A stretch of 54,445 bases of DNA from Blastocatellia bacterium (GTDB lineage Bacteria; Acidobacteriota; Blastocatellia; HR10; J050). The position numbers and the translations under genes were made by a program. Shown piece after piece: positions 1 to 8,894 of this stretch (position 1 is its first letter; each line of letters begins with the position of its first letter). The stretch lies in contig JANWZE010000085.1 of assembly GCA_025054955.1 (NCBI GenBank), positions 1 through 54,445 on the forward strand, written 5' to 3'. Below the pieces are notes generated by a model. The model did not search any database and was not told the DNA's origin. It was given only the letters and a program-made list of their open reading frames with translations.

Positions 1-758
1 GCGAAGATTCGCTCGACAACAACGGTGCCCGTCAGCAGGAAGGCAAGCGCCGGGCCGCTAAACGAGACGACCGGCAGTATCCCGATGCGCAGGGCATGTC
101 GCCACAGCACAGCCGAGTTGCGCACACCTTTAGCGCGGGCGACGCGGATGTGCTCTTGTGCGAGGGCGTCCAGCACGCCGCTGCGCGTCAGCCGGGCGAT
201 ATAGGCCACATAGGGGGCAGCCAGCGTGATCGCTGGCAAAATCTGATGACGCGCGTCTCCCCAGCCAGCCGGCGGTAGCCACAGAAGCGTCACGCTGAAC
301 AGCAAAATGAGCAGCGGACCGATCACGAAGGTTGGCAGACTCATGCCCAGAAGGGCTATGCTTCTCAACCCCACGTCCCAGAGCGAACGGTGGTGAGCAG
401 CGGCCAGCACGCCCAGTGGAATACCAACCAACAGAGCCAAGGCATAAGCTGAGAGACCAAGTTGCGCCGAAATAGGCCAACTTCGCGCAATCAGCTCGTC
501 AACGGTGACCGTCGGGATTTTGTACGAGGGCCCCAGGTCAAACTGCGCCAATCGGCGCAGGTAATTCGTGTACTGAATATGCCAGGGCTGGTCCAGTCCG
601 TAATACCGCTCAAGCGAAGCGCGCACTTCCGCCGGCACCGCTCGCTCGCGGGCCAGCGGGCTGCCCGGCGCAAACCGGATGAGGAAGAAGCTGACCGTAA
701 TGATAATCATCAACAACGGCGGGATGATCGCCGCGCGCTTGAGCATGAACGCAAGCAT
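1..758 (-). CDS. Peptide/nickel-type ABC transporter permease (DppB/OppB family), 3' end outside the window
   Basis: Inner-membrane permease that would pair with the binding protein encoded just upstream. Reading the minus strand from the ATG at 758 gives an open frame to the window edge (252 codons). It begins MLAFMLKRAAIIPPLLMII, continues with a first membrane helix and RFAPGSPL, and then a GLDQPWHIQY segment typical of DppB/OppB N-termini. Further hydrophobic helices follow. Near residue 210 there is the EAA-like cytoplasmic loop (EHIRVARAKGVRNSAVLWRHALR) that contacts the ATPase. The start lies 16 bp after the stop of the binding-protein gene, so the two are probably co-transcribed and perhaps translationally coupled. 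The family normally has about 310-340 residues, so roughly 60-90 are missing. Substrate (dipeptide, oligopeptide or nickel) cannot be told from the sequence. Confidence 0.9.
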   Translation of the reverse strand, partial: MLAFMLKRAAIIPPLLMIIITVSFFLIRFAPGSPLARERAVPAEVRASLERYYGLDQPWHIQYTNYLRRLAQFDLGPSYKIPTVTVDELIARSWPISAQLGLSAYALALLVGIPLGVLAAAHHRSLWDVGLRSIALLGMSLPTFVIGPLLILLFSVTLLWLPPAGWGDARHQILPAITLAAPYVAYIARLTRSGVLDALAQEHIRVARAKGVRNSAVLWRHALRIGILPVVSFSGPALAFLLTGTVVVERIF

Positions 759-774
759 ATCGCCGGACAAGTGC

Positions 775-2373
775 TCACTTGGCTATCCGCACAAATTTCA
801 GCGGATGCTTGTCCAATAGATTCGTGTGCCAACCTTGAACGTAAGGCTTGCTGAGGAAAAACGTCACGCCTTCGTAAATTGGAATGAAAGGCAGCTCCTC
901 GAGCAGCAGACGCTCCGCTTGAGCCAGCAGGTAGAAGCGCTGATTGGGCACACTGGTCGCATTGGCTTGTTCGATCAGTTGATCATAGTTGGGATTGCTC
1001 CAGCCCGTTTGATTGTTGCTATTGTTTGTGAGCATGAGTTCCAAAAAGTTATACGGGTCATTGTAATCGGCGATCCAGTGTCGCATAGCCAGATCGAAAT
1101 CGCGTTGCTGACGCGCTTGTCGGAAGACTTGCCATTCCATGCTGGCCAACTCGATCTGGATGTGCGGAAACGCCGCGCGCCACTGGGCCTGGGCAGCCTC
1201 GGCAAGTTGACGATGAACGTCCAGCGAACTGAAGATCAACCGGAGCCGTAGCCCGCGCCCTTCTGGGTAGCCAGCTTTGCTCATCAGCTCTTTCGCTGCC
1301 GGCAGGTCGAATGAAGGTCCCGGCGGACGTGGATATTGTCCGCCGAAATCGCCCGGCGTCAAACCACTGGCTGGTTGTTGACCGGCCTGTAACACGCGAT
1401 GGCATATCTGTGGGCGATTCAAACTGAGGTTGAGCGCCTGCCGAACCTCCAGACGGCTCAGCGGTGGCTTGGTCACATTTAGCAGGTAATGATAGAGCGA
1501 GAGGAATGGGCCGCTGACATAGTCGTCCTGTTGACGGAGTAAAGGAATTTGCTGAACCGGCAGTAGGCCGCTCACCATGGTGTCAATCTCTCCGACGCGA
1601 TAAAGATTCAGTAGCGCGGTGGTATCTTCGCTCAGGTAGAATGTGGCCTGCTCAAGCTTGACGTAGTCAGCGTCCCAGTATGTCGGATTCTTTTTCAGCG
1701 TGAGCGTCTCATTGGGTTTCCATTCTGCCAGCAGGAATGGGCCGTTCACCACGAGATGTTCGGGTTTGGTCCATTGGTCGCCCCATCGTTCAACGGTCGG
1801 ACGATGAACCAGACGAAACGCCCAGTGTGATGTCAACTGCAAGAAGTAGGCTGTCGGTCGTTCCATCGTGACCCGCAACGTGTGTTCATCCAGGGCTTCG
1901 ACGCCGAGGCTCGCACTGCTGAGGCGTCCCTGATGGACAGCCCGGGCGTGACGGATCGGATAGAGCATCGAAGCATATTCGGAGGCAGTAGCCGGGTCCA
2001 GGATGCGTCGCCATGCATAGACGAAATCATGCGCCGTCACCGGATCGCCGTTGCTCCATCGGGCGTCACGTCGCAGATAAAAGGTGAAGGTGGTCGCGTC
2101 GTCGCTCATCTGCCATCGTTCGGCCAGTTCAGGCACGGGGGCCACCGAGCGAGGATCATACTCAGTCAATCCAACAAACAAGTTAGCCACAATCGCTTCA
2201 TCGGCTGTGCTGGTAGCCCGATGCGGATCGAGCGTGCTCGGATTGGCTCCCAGCGCGATGCGCAGATGTTGACCGGCCACTGGCGCATCCGGGCGATTGC
2301 ACGCGGATAACCCAAGAAGTAGCCCAACGATCAGCGCCAGACAACGGATCGGTAGCCATGCTCGTGCTGACAT
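775..2373 (-). CDS. Peptide-binding lipoprotein of an ABC transporter (OppA/DppA, SBP family 5)
   Basis: Extracytoplasmic solute-binding lipoprotein of 532 residues. The N-terminus is a lipoprotein signal: MSAR, a hydrophobic core, then LSAC with the lipidated Cys at residue 25. The mature part has family hallmarks: LRIALGANPSTLDPHRATSTADE at the start, the FTFYLRRDARWSNGDPVTAHDFVYAWRR block near residue 95, and a late IADYNDPYNFLELM segment as in oligopeptide binders. A good ribosome site (AAGGAG, eight bases before the ATG) sits in the gap after coaE, and the gene starts 3 bp after the coaE stop. The permease follows 16 bp downstream. It delivers peptides to the permease; exact ligand is unknown. 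Length is normal for the family. Confidence 0.92.
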   Translation of the reverse strand: MSARAWLPIRCLALIVGLLLGLSACNRPDAPVAGQHLRIALGANPSTLDPHRATSTADEAIVANLFVGLTEYDPRSVAPVPELAERWQMSDDATTFTFYLRRDARWSNGDPVTAHDFVYAWRRILDPATASEYASMLYPIRHARAVHQGRLSSASLGVEALDEHTLRVTMERPTAYFLQLTSHWAFRLVHRPTVERWGDQWTKPEHLVVNGPFLLAEWKPNETLTLKKNPTYWDADYVKLEQATFYLSEDTTALLNLYRVGEIDTMVSGLLPVQQIPLLRQQDDYVSGPFLSLYHYLLNVTKPPLSRLEVRQALNLSLNRPQICHRVLQAGQQPASGLTPGDFGGQYPRPPGPSFDLPAAKELMSKAGYPEGRGLRLRLIFSSLDVHRQLAEAAQAQWRAAFPHIQIELASMEWQVFRQARQQRDFDLAMRHWIADYNDPYNFLELMLTNNSNNQTGWSNPNYDQLIEQANATSVPNQRFYLLAQAERLLLEELPFIPIYEGVTFFLSKPYVQGWHTNLLDKHPLKFVRIAK

Positions 2374-2376
2374 GGG

Positions 2377-2997
2377 TTAGGCTCCTTGCTGAGTTGAGGC
2401 TTTGGCTCGGAGCGCCTGGTACACCTGCTCAACCTGCCGGCGGGTGTTTTCAAATGAGCCTGATGTATCAATGACGAAGTCGGCGTGCTTCTTCTTTTCT
2501 GCCGCTGGCATTTGCGCGCGGATGCGATTGAGGGCCGCTTCCTCGCTGAGCCGATCGCGGGCGACAAGTCGGTTCAGTTGTTGCTGTGGATCGCAGTCGG
2601 TCACAATCAACACATCAAATGTGGTATGAAGGCCGGTTTCGATGATGAGCGCTCCGTCAACGATGACGATGCCGTTTGGGTCGCTCTGTTCATAGGCGCT
2701 ATACTGTCGCGCAATTTCTTGAATCACGCGTGGGTGAACGATGGCGTTTAGTTGCTCTCGTTTTTGTTCATCCTGAAAGACGAGATTGGCTAGATAAGCG
2801 CGATCCAGATGACCTGTTGCGTCCAGTATCTGCGGACCGAATTCGTTAACCAGCTCGTTCAGCGCCGGCTGGCCGGGCGCGACCACTTGCCGCGCGATTT
2901 GGTCAGCGTCAATGACGTGACAACCCAACGCTTTGAACAAAGACAAGACGTGACTTTTTCCCGTCGCGATGCCGCCGGTCAGTCCAACTTTCAGCAT
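2377..2997 (-). CDS. coaE: Dephospho-CoA kinase
   Basis: Catalyses the last step of coenzyme A synthesis: ATP-dependent phosphorylation of the 3'-hydroxyl of dephospho-CoA in the cytoplasm. The 206-residue protein begins MLKVGLTGGIATGKS, where GGIATGKS (residues 8-15) is the Walker A loop. It continues with the HVIDADQIARQVVAPGQPAL block typical of CoaE and later the LIVTDCDPQQQLNRLVARD segment of the lid region. Length is normal (about 200). It is the first gene of the minus-strand group leading into the peptide transporter with only 3 bp between genes. The divergent lipoprotein operon begins 132 bp away. No feature is missing. Confidence 0.95.
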   Translation of the reverse strand: MLKVGLTGGIATGKSHVLSLFKALGCHVIDADQIARQVVAPGQPALNELVNEFGPQILDATGHLDRAYLANLVFQDEQKREQLNAIVHPRVIQEIARQYSAYEQSDPNGIVIVDGALIIETGLHTTFDVLIVTDCDPQQQLNRLVARDRLSEEAALNRIRAQMPAAEKKKHADFVIDTSGSFENTRRQVEQVYQALRAKASTQQGA

Positions 2998-3053
2998 AAT
3001 GCATCCTCAATATTCAGAAAAACTATCATAGGCGTTGTGCGCTGGCAACTTCA

Positions 3054-3082
3054 TTGACAAAGCCCCCCTGTTTGGTTAATTT
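3054..3082 (+). promoter_or_regulatory. Candidate sigma70-type promoter of the lipoprotein/ABC operon
   Basis: A perfect TTGACA (3054-3059) is followed after 17 bp by TAATTT (3077-3082), a weak -10 matching three of six consensus positions. It lies in the spacer between divergent coaE and the lipoprotein gene, 46 bp before the latter's ATG. Based on consensus match only. Confidence 0.4.
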
Positions 3083-3128
3083 GGTTCGTTTTTATGACCG
3101 TGCATTTTTCATATAGGGTTGCTGCCTG

Positions 3129-4109
3129 ATGCTACGGCGCCTGTTCACACTCATGATGGTCAGTATGGTCTGGCTCACTGCCGGTTGTGTGTCAAGGAGT
3201 GTGCAGGTGCCGATTCTGCTGCCTCCTGTGTGGGATGCGACGGTTCAGGACCTGGTCGCTTCGCTCAATGAATATCAGCGGCTCCAAACGATGACGGCTC
3301 GGCTCGCCGTGCAATTCCAGAATAATCAGCAGGTGGATCAGGGATTGAGCCGGCTGTATCGCGCTGCTGAAGGACGGCTCGTGTTGGCGCGGCCTGGCAA
3401 GATTCGCTTGCTCATTCAAGCGCCTGTGGTCAAAACTAACATTGCCGAAGTGGCGTCCGATGGTCACCGCTTTAGCGTCATCATTCATCCGGACAAGTAC
3501 CGCATGTTTATCAGGGGAACGAATGGTCGCCAGTATGATCATTTGTCGCTCAGCCCACAAGCCAAAGAACGGCGACAACAGGCCGGTGGATTTGCCCGTC
3601 TGCGGCCTGAGCATTTCACCGAGGCGTTGCTCTTTCCAGCGATTGATTTGCATGACCCAACAACCGTGGTGGTCAAAGAAGAAGTCCAACGTGAGGAGCC
3701 TGATCTACGCCCGAATGCGCCGCGCGGCCAGCGTGTCATCAAAACCTATTGGGTGCTCGATGTGATTCAACAAGAAGCCGGTTCGTTTTATCGGTTGCGG
3801 CATAAGTATTGGTTTGATCGAACCGGTGAACAACGATTGGTGCGTCAGCAGGCATTTGCCCCAACCGGCGAGTTAGTGGCTGACATCAGCTTCAGCGATC
3901 CGATTCGTCCCGAGGCCAGCGCTTTACTCATCCCGACTTCGATTCATATTCATCGCCCGCGCGATCAGTATTCAGCTTGGTTGCGCCTGGACGCGCCGAC
4001 CGTGCAACTGAACGTAGAGGTCCCGGAGCGGGCTTTCACATTAGAGAAACCGACCGAGTGGGGTGATGATGTGGAGACGATTGACCTGGACAGCTATGCC
4101 AATCTGTAG
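3129..4109 (+). CDS. Probable outer-membrane-associated lipoprotein, LolA/LolB-like
   Basis: 326-residue exported lipoprotein. The signal peptide runs MLRRLFTLMMVSMVWLTAGC, with lipobox LTAGC and lipidated Cys at residue 20. The mature part has alternating beta strands of the kind seen in LolA/LolB-fold and related lipoproteins: a Q-rich helix (residues 45-65), then RLVLARPGKIRLLIQAPVVK and the strand pair around FSVIIHPDKYRMFIRG. No catalytic motif is visible. It is followed at 120 bp by an ABC permease, its ATPase and a small membrane protein on the same strand. That suggests a role with the transporter in moving lipids or lipoproteins across the envelope (inference). The LolA/LolB assignment is by overall look, not a search. 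Confidence 0.7.
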   Translation: MLRRLFTLMMVSMVWLTAGCVSRSVQVPILLPPVWDATVQDLVASLNEYQRLQTMTARLAVQFQNNQQVDQGLSRLYRAAEGRLVLARPGKIRLLIQAPVVKTNIAEVASDGHRFSVIIHPDKYRMFIRGTNGRQYDHLSLSPQAKERRQQAGGFARLRPEHFTEALLFPAIDLHDPTTVVVKEEVQREEPDLRPNAPRGQRVIKTYWVLDVIQQEAGSFYRLRHKYWFDRTGEQRLVRQQAFAPTGELVADISFSDPIRPEASALLIPTSIHIHRPRDQYSAWLRLDAPTVQLNVEVPERAFTLEKPTEWGDDVETIDLDSYANL

Positions 4110-4229
4110 ACCCGTCTGGCCGGCGTCACGCCTGATATTCATCGGTTGCTCTGTTGGGTGTATCTGCGATTTCACGCCAGACGCTTCAGCCGGGGCTACT
4201 GACCGCCGAATCACCAGCCGGAGAAGAAC

Positions 4230-5345
4230 GTGCAGAGCTTAGTTCTGGCCAATCTGACGCAACGTCCGACACGAACCATCGCCAGCATACTGGGTGTGGC
4301 GGTGGGATTCGTCTTGATCGTCATGACAGTCGGGCTGGCGCGTGGCATTTTGTATGATGCCGGGCAGCGCGAGCGCAATGTGGGCGCCGAAATTCTGTTT
4401 CAGTCGCCAGGTGGATTTGGTGGCATGGCCACTTCCCCCATGACGTTGCCTGTTGCCTATTGCCGATTGCTCAATCAGGTCGAAGGGGTGCAGACGGTCA
4501 CGCCGGTCGGACGATTCTTGCGCAGCGGCGCCGGCGGCATTGGGTTTGAAGTCGTTGAGGGCATTGTCACCGAGCCGACAGCAGACTATGCCAGTTATGC
4601 TCAGATCAGCGGCATTCGCATTGTTCAAGGCGATGAGCTGCGGCGCGACGACGAGATTCTGATTGATCGTCAGCATGCAACGACGCGCCAATTAGCGCCC
4701 GGCTCCATCGTGCGGCTGTTTGACCGCGAGTTTCGCGTCGCCGGCATCTACGAACCGCCCAGCGGCGCTCGTCTGAAGATTCGATTGAACGTGATGCAAC
4801 AGTTGCTGGGCACGCCCGATAAATGTTCGACCATCCTGGTCAAGTGCGCTAATCCTGACGATCAGGATGCCGTCGCGCTGGGCATCAACGAGCGCATTCC
4901 CGGCAATCGCGTCGTTCTGGCTCGTGATATTCCCAACTATTATGAAAACAGCTTTCCCGGCCTGCCCGTGTTTTTGCGTGTGGTAATGGGGTTGGCGATG
5001 GTGATCAGCGCGTTGGTGATTTTACTCGCCATGTATACAGCGGTGATGGAACGAACGCGCGACATCGGCGTGCTCAAGTCGTTAGGCGCCTCCAAAGGAT
5101 TTATCTTGCGGGTGATCGAGCAGGAAGCGTTGTTGATCAGCGGATTGGGCGCTGTGGTCGGGTTTCTGCTGGCGCTCTTGACCCGTTTTGGAATCACCAC
5201 CTACACTACACTTCTGATCAAATTTGAACTGAACTGGTTGTTGATGGCGCTGCTCATCGCGCTGCTGGGAGGCGCGCTCGGTGCGCTGTATCCGGCTGTG
5301 CGTGCAGCCCGTCAAGACCCTGTCAAAGCTCTTTCGTATGAGTAA
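4230..5345 (+). CDS. ABC transporter permease of the MacB/FtsX/LolCE type
   Basis: 371-residue inner-membrane protein with MacB-type topology. It has one N-terminal helix (residues about 18-40, ASILGVAVGFVLIVMTVGLA), a large periplasmic domain of about 210 residues, and three helices packed at the C-terminus (about residues 250-360). The C-terminal FtsX domain carries the ERTRDIGVLKSLGASKGFI motif that contacts the ATPase, and it ends LYPAVRAARQDPVKALSYE, a standard terminus of this family. The start is GTG at 4230, supported by GGAGAAG a few bases upstream. The ATPase gene starts 12 bp after the stop. The pair would form a mechanotransmission-type ABC complex for lipoprotein or lipid traffic or for efflux; the substrate is not evident. 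Confidence 0.9.
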   Translation: MQSLVLANLTQRPTRTIASILGVAVGFVLIVMTVGLARGILYDAGQRERNVGAEILFQSPGGFGGMATSPMTLPVAYCRLLNQVEGVQTVTPVGRFLRSGAGGIGFEVVEGIVTEPTADYASYAQISGIRIVQGDELRRDDEILIDRQHATTRQLAPGSIVRLFDREFRVAGIYEPPSGARLKIRLNVMQQLLGTPDKCSTILVKCANPDDQDAVALGINERIPGNRVVLARDIPNYYENSFPGLPVFLRVVMGLAMVISALVILLAMYTAVMERTRDIGVLKSLGASKGFILRVIEQEALLISGLGAVVGFLLALLTRFGITTYTTLLIKFELNWLLMALLIALLGGALGALYPAVRAARQDPVKALSYE

Positions 5346-5357
5346 ACGCGAGGACCA

Positions 5358-6062
5358 ATGAGCCACGACCAAGGCCAGCGAAAAGCGATCTTGAAGACCA
5401 TCGGCTTGGAAATGCACTATCCGATGGGAAGCGTCTCGGTGCACGCGCTTCGCGGTGTAGACCTGGAAGTCTTCGACGGTGAATTCGTCGCCGTCATGGG
5501 GCCATCCGGCTGTGGCAAATCAACATTGCTCCACATTATCGGTGGAATGCTCACGCCAACGCGAGGGCAGGTCTTTGTGGACGGCCATGAACTCTCGGCC
5601 ATGAGCGATGCCGAGCGCACTGAATTGCGCCGTCAGAAAATCGGATTCGTCTTTCAGCGGTTCAATCTCTTCCCCACATTGACTGTGGAAGGGAATCTGC
5701 GGCTGGCTGAGCGAATCTACGGCTACAACGGTCGTGATCGCGCTGAGCATGCCGCGCGACGCGCCGAGATTCTCAAACTGCTTGGATTGGACACGAAGAT
5801 CAATCATAAACCCACGCAACTGAGCGGCGGCGAACAGCAACGCGTCGCTTTGGCTCGCGCCGTGATCAATCGGCCAGCCATCTTACTGGCTGATGAGCCG
5901 ACGGGCAACCTCGACTCGGACAATTCCCAGATCGTCTTACGACTGCTGAAGGACCTAAACCGTCAATTCCACCAAACCATCATGATGATCACGCACAATC
6001 CAGAAGCAGCAGCCATCGCCGACCGCACGCTGCACATGCGAGACGGCAAAATTGTGGGTTGA
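5358..6062 (+). CDS. ABC transporter ATP-binding protein (MacB/LolD family)
   Basis: Cytoplasmic ATPase partner of the permease encoded 12 bp upstream. In 234 residues it shows the full nucleotide-binding set: Walker [10 protein letters not shown] (about residue 50), Q-loop in [16 protein letters not shown], signature LSGGEQQR (about residue 155), Walker [10 protein letters not shown] with D-loop GNLDS, and the H-loop His in MITHNPEAA. The [11 protein letters not shown] block is typical of the MacB/LolD subgroup. Length is normal. It ends 4 bp before a small membrane-protein gene that probably belongs to the operon. Confidence 0.95.
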   Translation: MSHDQGQRKAILKTIGLEMHYPMGSVSVHALRGVDLEVFDGEFVAVMGPSGCGKSTLLHIIGGMLTPTRGQVFVDGHELSAMSDAERTELRRQKIGFVFQRFNLFPTLTVEGNLRLAERIYGYNGRDRAEHAARRAEILKLLGLDTKINHKPTQLSGGEQQRVALARAVINRPAILLADEPTGNLDSDNSQIVLRLLKDLNRQFHQTIMMITHNPEAAAIADRTLHMRDGKIVG

Positions 6063-6066
6063 GCCT

Positions 6067-6288
6067 ATGTCCTACTTGTTCTCCGTGCTCAAAAACATCC
6101 TGTTATGGTCGTATCAGCGCGGCTCCTGGCAATATGAACTTCTGTGCATTCTGATCCTGGCTTTTATCTTCCTCACGCCCAGTTCATGCTTCACGCCGCC
6201 GCCGGAACCGCTTCGCCATTGGTTGGAGCCGCCGGCGACGCAATCGAACTCGCCGACCGCTCCCGCTTCAGCGCTCACTCAAGACTGA
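6067..6288 (+). CDS. Small single-pass membrane protein ending the ABC operon
   Basis: 73-residue protein starting at the ATG 4 bp after the ATPase stop. It reads MSYLFSVLKNILLWSYQRGSW, then a strongly hydrophobic helix (about residues 26-42, LLCILILAFIFLTP). A short Pro/Ser-rich tail follows without recognisable motif. A WSYxRGSWQYE motif ahead of one helix and an FLTPSS end is a pattern I associate with small conserved acidobacterial proteins, but I cannot name a family. Tight spacing argues it is a real gene co-expressed with the transporter, possibly a small accessory subunit. Its 3' end borders the dispersed repeat that fills the next spacer. Confidence 0.6.
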   Translation: MSYLFSVLKNILLWSYQRGSWQYELLCILILAFIFLTPSSCFTPPPEPLRHWLEPPATQSNSPTAPASALTQD

Positions 6289-6545
6289 CTCCTCAGAAAA
6301 AGTGGCACAGGCGTTCCCGCCTGTGCGCCACCTTCATCCTTCGTGGCGAGCGCGCAGCTCATGGGCGATTCCTGTGAAAATCATTTCCTCACGGAGCCAC
6401 TAAGAACACAAAGACCGGCCAACTGAGAGCCTCTCCGTGCCCTCCGTGTCTGCGTGTGAGTCCTCTTTATTGTGTGCGACGAGCGCGGAGCTCATGGGCG
6501 ATTCCCTTGAGAATGCGGCACAGGCTTCCGCCCGTGCTCTATTCT
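6286..6545. repeat. Dispersed repeat cluster with CACAGGC hairpin
   Basis: Spacer between convergent genes. 6306-6325 is a perfect hairpin CACAGGCG-TTCC-CGCCTGTG preceded by CTCCTCAGAAAAAGTGG, the same context seen twice at 11790-11955 and inverted at 28120-28200. The phrase AGCTCATGGGCGATTCC occurs twice here (near 6358 and 6490) and in variant form near 23745. The second block runs into the 3' end of the debranching-enzyme gene and supplies its last codons. Confidence 0.75.
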
Positions 6546-8747
6546 CCTCATTTCTCCTGCGTCGTCACTGGCGACTTGAACACCTCTAGCACGCGAGCGG
6601 TTAACCGATGACTTGGTCTTTGAAGTGGCTGCTGATTGAGCTGCTGCGCGAGCGGCTGGCTTGGATGATTTCGCCTTTGAACTGGCTGCTGAATGAGCTG
6701 CTGCGCGAGCCTTCGGCTTCGGTGTAGCTCGTTTACGAGCTCGCTTGACCAATATTAGTTTGCCTACATCCTCCACTATCGCCCGCAACAGTTCACCGAC
6801 GCTCCATGCTTGTGCAATGCAGCCGCGCGGCGTGTGTGGGGCATTGCCATCGAAGATTTCCGAAATCTGCCCAACGCCCGCTTCGTACAGGTGCCAGCGA
6901 AAACCGTTGAAAAACCGAGCGCCCCATTGGCGGCTTCTCTTGGTCCTACGGTGAGCTTTGACGTAAGCGGTGACGAACGGTCCCATCAACCAGGCCCAAA
7001 CGGTTCCTCGATGATAAGCCAGATCGCGGTGGTGAGACTCGCCTTCGTAGCGTCCGCGATATGCAGGATCGCTAATGGCCAGGCTCCGCAGGCCATAAGG
7101 AGTCAAGAGTTCACGTTCGACCACTTTGACAACTGCTTTGCTCTTTTCACGCGAGAGCATCGAGTACGGCAGGCTCACCGCCAGGAGTTGGTTGGGTCGG
7201 ATGCTCGCGTCGCGACGCTCGCCGTCAACAACATCATACAAACATCCCGCTTCAGCATTCCAGAAAAGCTGATTAAAACTTTTCTTGGCGCGGTTGGCCA
7301 TCGCTTCGTATTTGATCGCCGCTTCAATGTCGCCAAATTCGTGCGCCAAATGCTCCATCATACGGAGCGCGTTGTACCAGAGCGCTTGGATTTCAACGGG
7401 CTTTCCGTGGCGGGGCGTCACCACAAAATCGCCGACTTTGGCATCCATCCAAGTCAGTTGCACTGTTGGATCATTGAGTGACAGTAGCCCGTCTGCATCA
7501 ACGCGAATCTGATAGCGTGTGCCGCGCTCGTGCCAAGCGATGATCTCGGTGAGCACGGGATAAAGCGTGGTCTTCACAAATTCGCGATCATTCGTGTACT
7601 TGAGCCAAGCATGAACAGCTTGAAAAAACCACAGAGCGGCATCTACCGAGTTGTATTCAGGCGCTCCACCACTGTCGGGGAACCGGTTTGGCAACATGCC
7701 GTGGTCAACATACCGAGCAAATTCAAGCAATATGTTTTTGGCGATGTCTGCCCGACCTGTCACCAGCGTCAGTCCGGGCAGCGCGATCATCGTATCGCGG
7801 CCCCAATCGGTAAACCAGTGGTAGCCGGCAATCACCGTATGACCATCACCTCGCGCTACAATGAATTGATCGGCGGCTGCCACCAGTGTACGAACCAGCT
7901 CATCATCAAAAGGCGCCGCTGCGACCAATGCCCGGCGCCGATCAATCTCGGCCTGACGATACGCCTCAGCCTGATTGGCGGCCACACGTTCAGTTGAGAC
8001 AATAATGGCCGCCTCCGCCCGATGCGTCATATCAAAGCTGAGAACGAACGGGTTATACAAATCTTCATCGTCCTGGAAGCCGCGTTCTCTATCAACGCGA
8101 TATTGGAACGCCCGATACCAGTAGCCGGTCGCTTCAATCGTCTCAGCGTCGTGTGCGATGTAGAGAGTGGGCAGGCCGGCATAGGGCGTCATGATGGCCA
8201 ACCCCGGCTCCGTCTGAACATAAGGATTCAATGCGGAATTTTGACGAATCGTGCTGTGATAATCGCGGCACGCCAGCAGTGGACGGACTTCTAAGAAGAC
8301 AGGCGGCATTCTTGATGAGTCAGCCTCCGTCAGGCGCTCAGTTCGACGAAGCCGGTATTGCACAACAGTGGTATTGTGCCCGTGCACCATGAAGACTGAT
8401 TTTTCCAGCTCGATCCCATCAACGACGTAGGTGAATACGGGGAACGGATCAAGGCGAAACTGCTTCAGGTAGTGGTAGCCCTCCGGGTAGATTACGCCGG
8501 GATGATATTGATTGGTGGAAAGCTCGAATCGCCATCCATTGATGATCAGCGTATCTTCCAGCTTTGAAACCAGCACCATGCGTCCGACAGGTGGTTGAGT
8601 CGCGGCTATCAGCATGCCGTGGTATCGCCGGGTATGAAGGTTGATGATGGTTGATGAGGCGAATCCACCCAGTCCGTTGGTCTCTAGCCATTCGCGGGTA
8701 GACGACGCTCTCAGATCGGTGCAAATCTCTTCATCAAGATGGATCAT
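6492..8747 (-). CDS. Glycogen debranching enzyme (amylo-alpha-1,6-glucosidase type), with basic repeat tail
   Basis: Hydrolyses alpha-1,6 branches of glycogen or maltodextrins. I start it at the ATG at 8747 (MIHLDEEIC), which has GGAGGG seven to eight bases upstream; an upstream in-frame ATG at 8834 lacks this. The N-terminal domain has NGLGGFASSTIINLHTRRYHGMLIA, a hallmark of this family. The catalytic (alpha/alpha) barrel has WFTDWGRDTMIALPGLTLVTGR and PNRFPDSGGAPEYNSVDAALWF, then YRGRYEGESHHRDLAYHRGTVWAWL. The last 90 or so residues are an Ala/Lys/Ser-rich tail with two near-copies of a 17-residue unit, unusual for the enzyme. The final dozen residues are read from a dispersed DNA repeat. 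It is the last gene of a sugar-catabolism run on this strand. Confidence 0.93.
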   Translation of the reverse strand: MIHLDEEICTDLRASSTREWLETNGLGGFASSTIINLHTRRYHGMLIAATQPPVGRMVLVSKLEDTLIINGWRFELSTNQYHPGVIYPEGYHYLKQFRLDPFPVFTYVVDGIELEKSVFMVHGHNTTVVQYRLRRTERLTEADSSRMPPVFLEVRPLLACRDYHSTIRQNSALNPYVQTEPGLAIMTPYAGLPTLYIAHDAETIEATGYWYRAFQYRVDRERGFQDDEDLYNPFVLSFDMTHRAEAAIIVSTERVAANQAEAYRQAEIDRRRALVAAAPFDDELVRTLVAAADQFIVARGDGHTVIAGYHWFTDWGRDTMIALPGLTLVTGRADIAKNILLEFARYVDHGMLPNRFPDSGGAPEYNSVDAALWFFQAVHAWLKYTNDREFVKTTLYPVLTEIIAWHERGTRYQIRVDADGLLSLNDPTVQLTWMDAKVGDFVVTPRHGKPVEIQALWYNALRMMEHLAHEFGDIEAAIKYEAMANRAKKSFNQLFWNAEAGCLYDVVDGERRDASIRPNQLLAVSLPYSMLSREKSKAVVKVVERELLTPYGLRSLAISDPAYRGRYEGESHHRDLAYHRGTVWAWLMGPFVTAYVKAHRRTKRSRQWGARFFNGFRWHLYEAGVGQISEIFDGNAPHTPRGCIAQAWSVGELLRAIVEDVGKLILVKRARKRATPKPKARAAAHSAASSKAKSSKPAARAAAQSAATSKTKSSVNRSRARGVQVASDDAGEMRRIEHGRKPVPHSQGNRP

Positions 8748-8894
8748 GATTTCCCTCCGCCGGTAGCATAGCCACTTGACTTGGCCGATTTCAAGCGTAC
8801 CGGTGAGCCGACTCATGGCTGCTACACAGGACATGACTTGGGGATAATACCGATTGCTGAGGGAAAGACCGCGTTTGTGGGGCCAACAGCATGG

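Noticed and set aside
130-480. 116-codon minus-strand frame over the permease
   Set aside because: It reads the permease gene in another frame; the true frame, open to the window edge, has membrane helices and the EAA loop.
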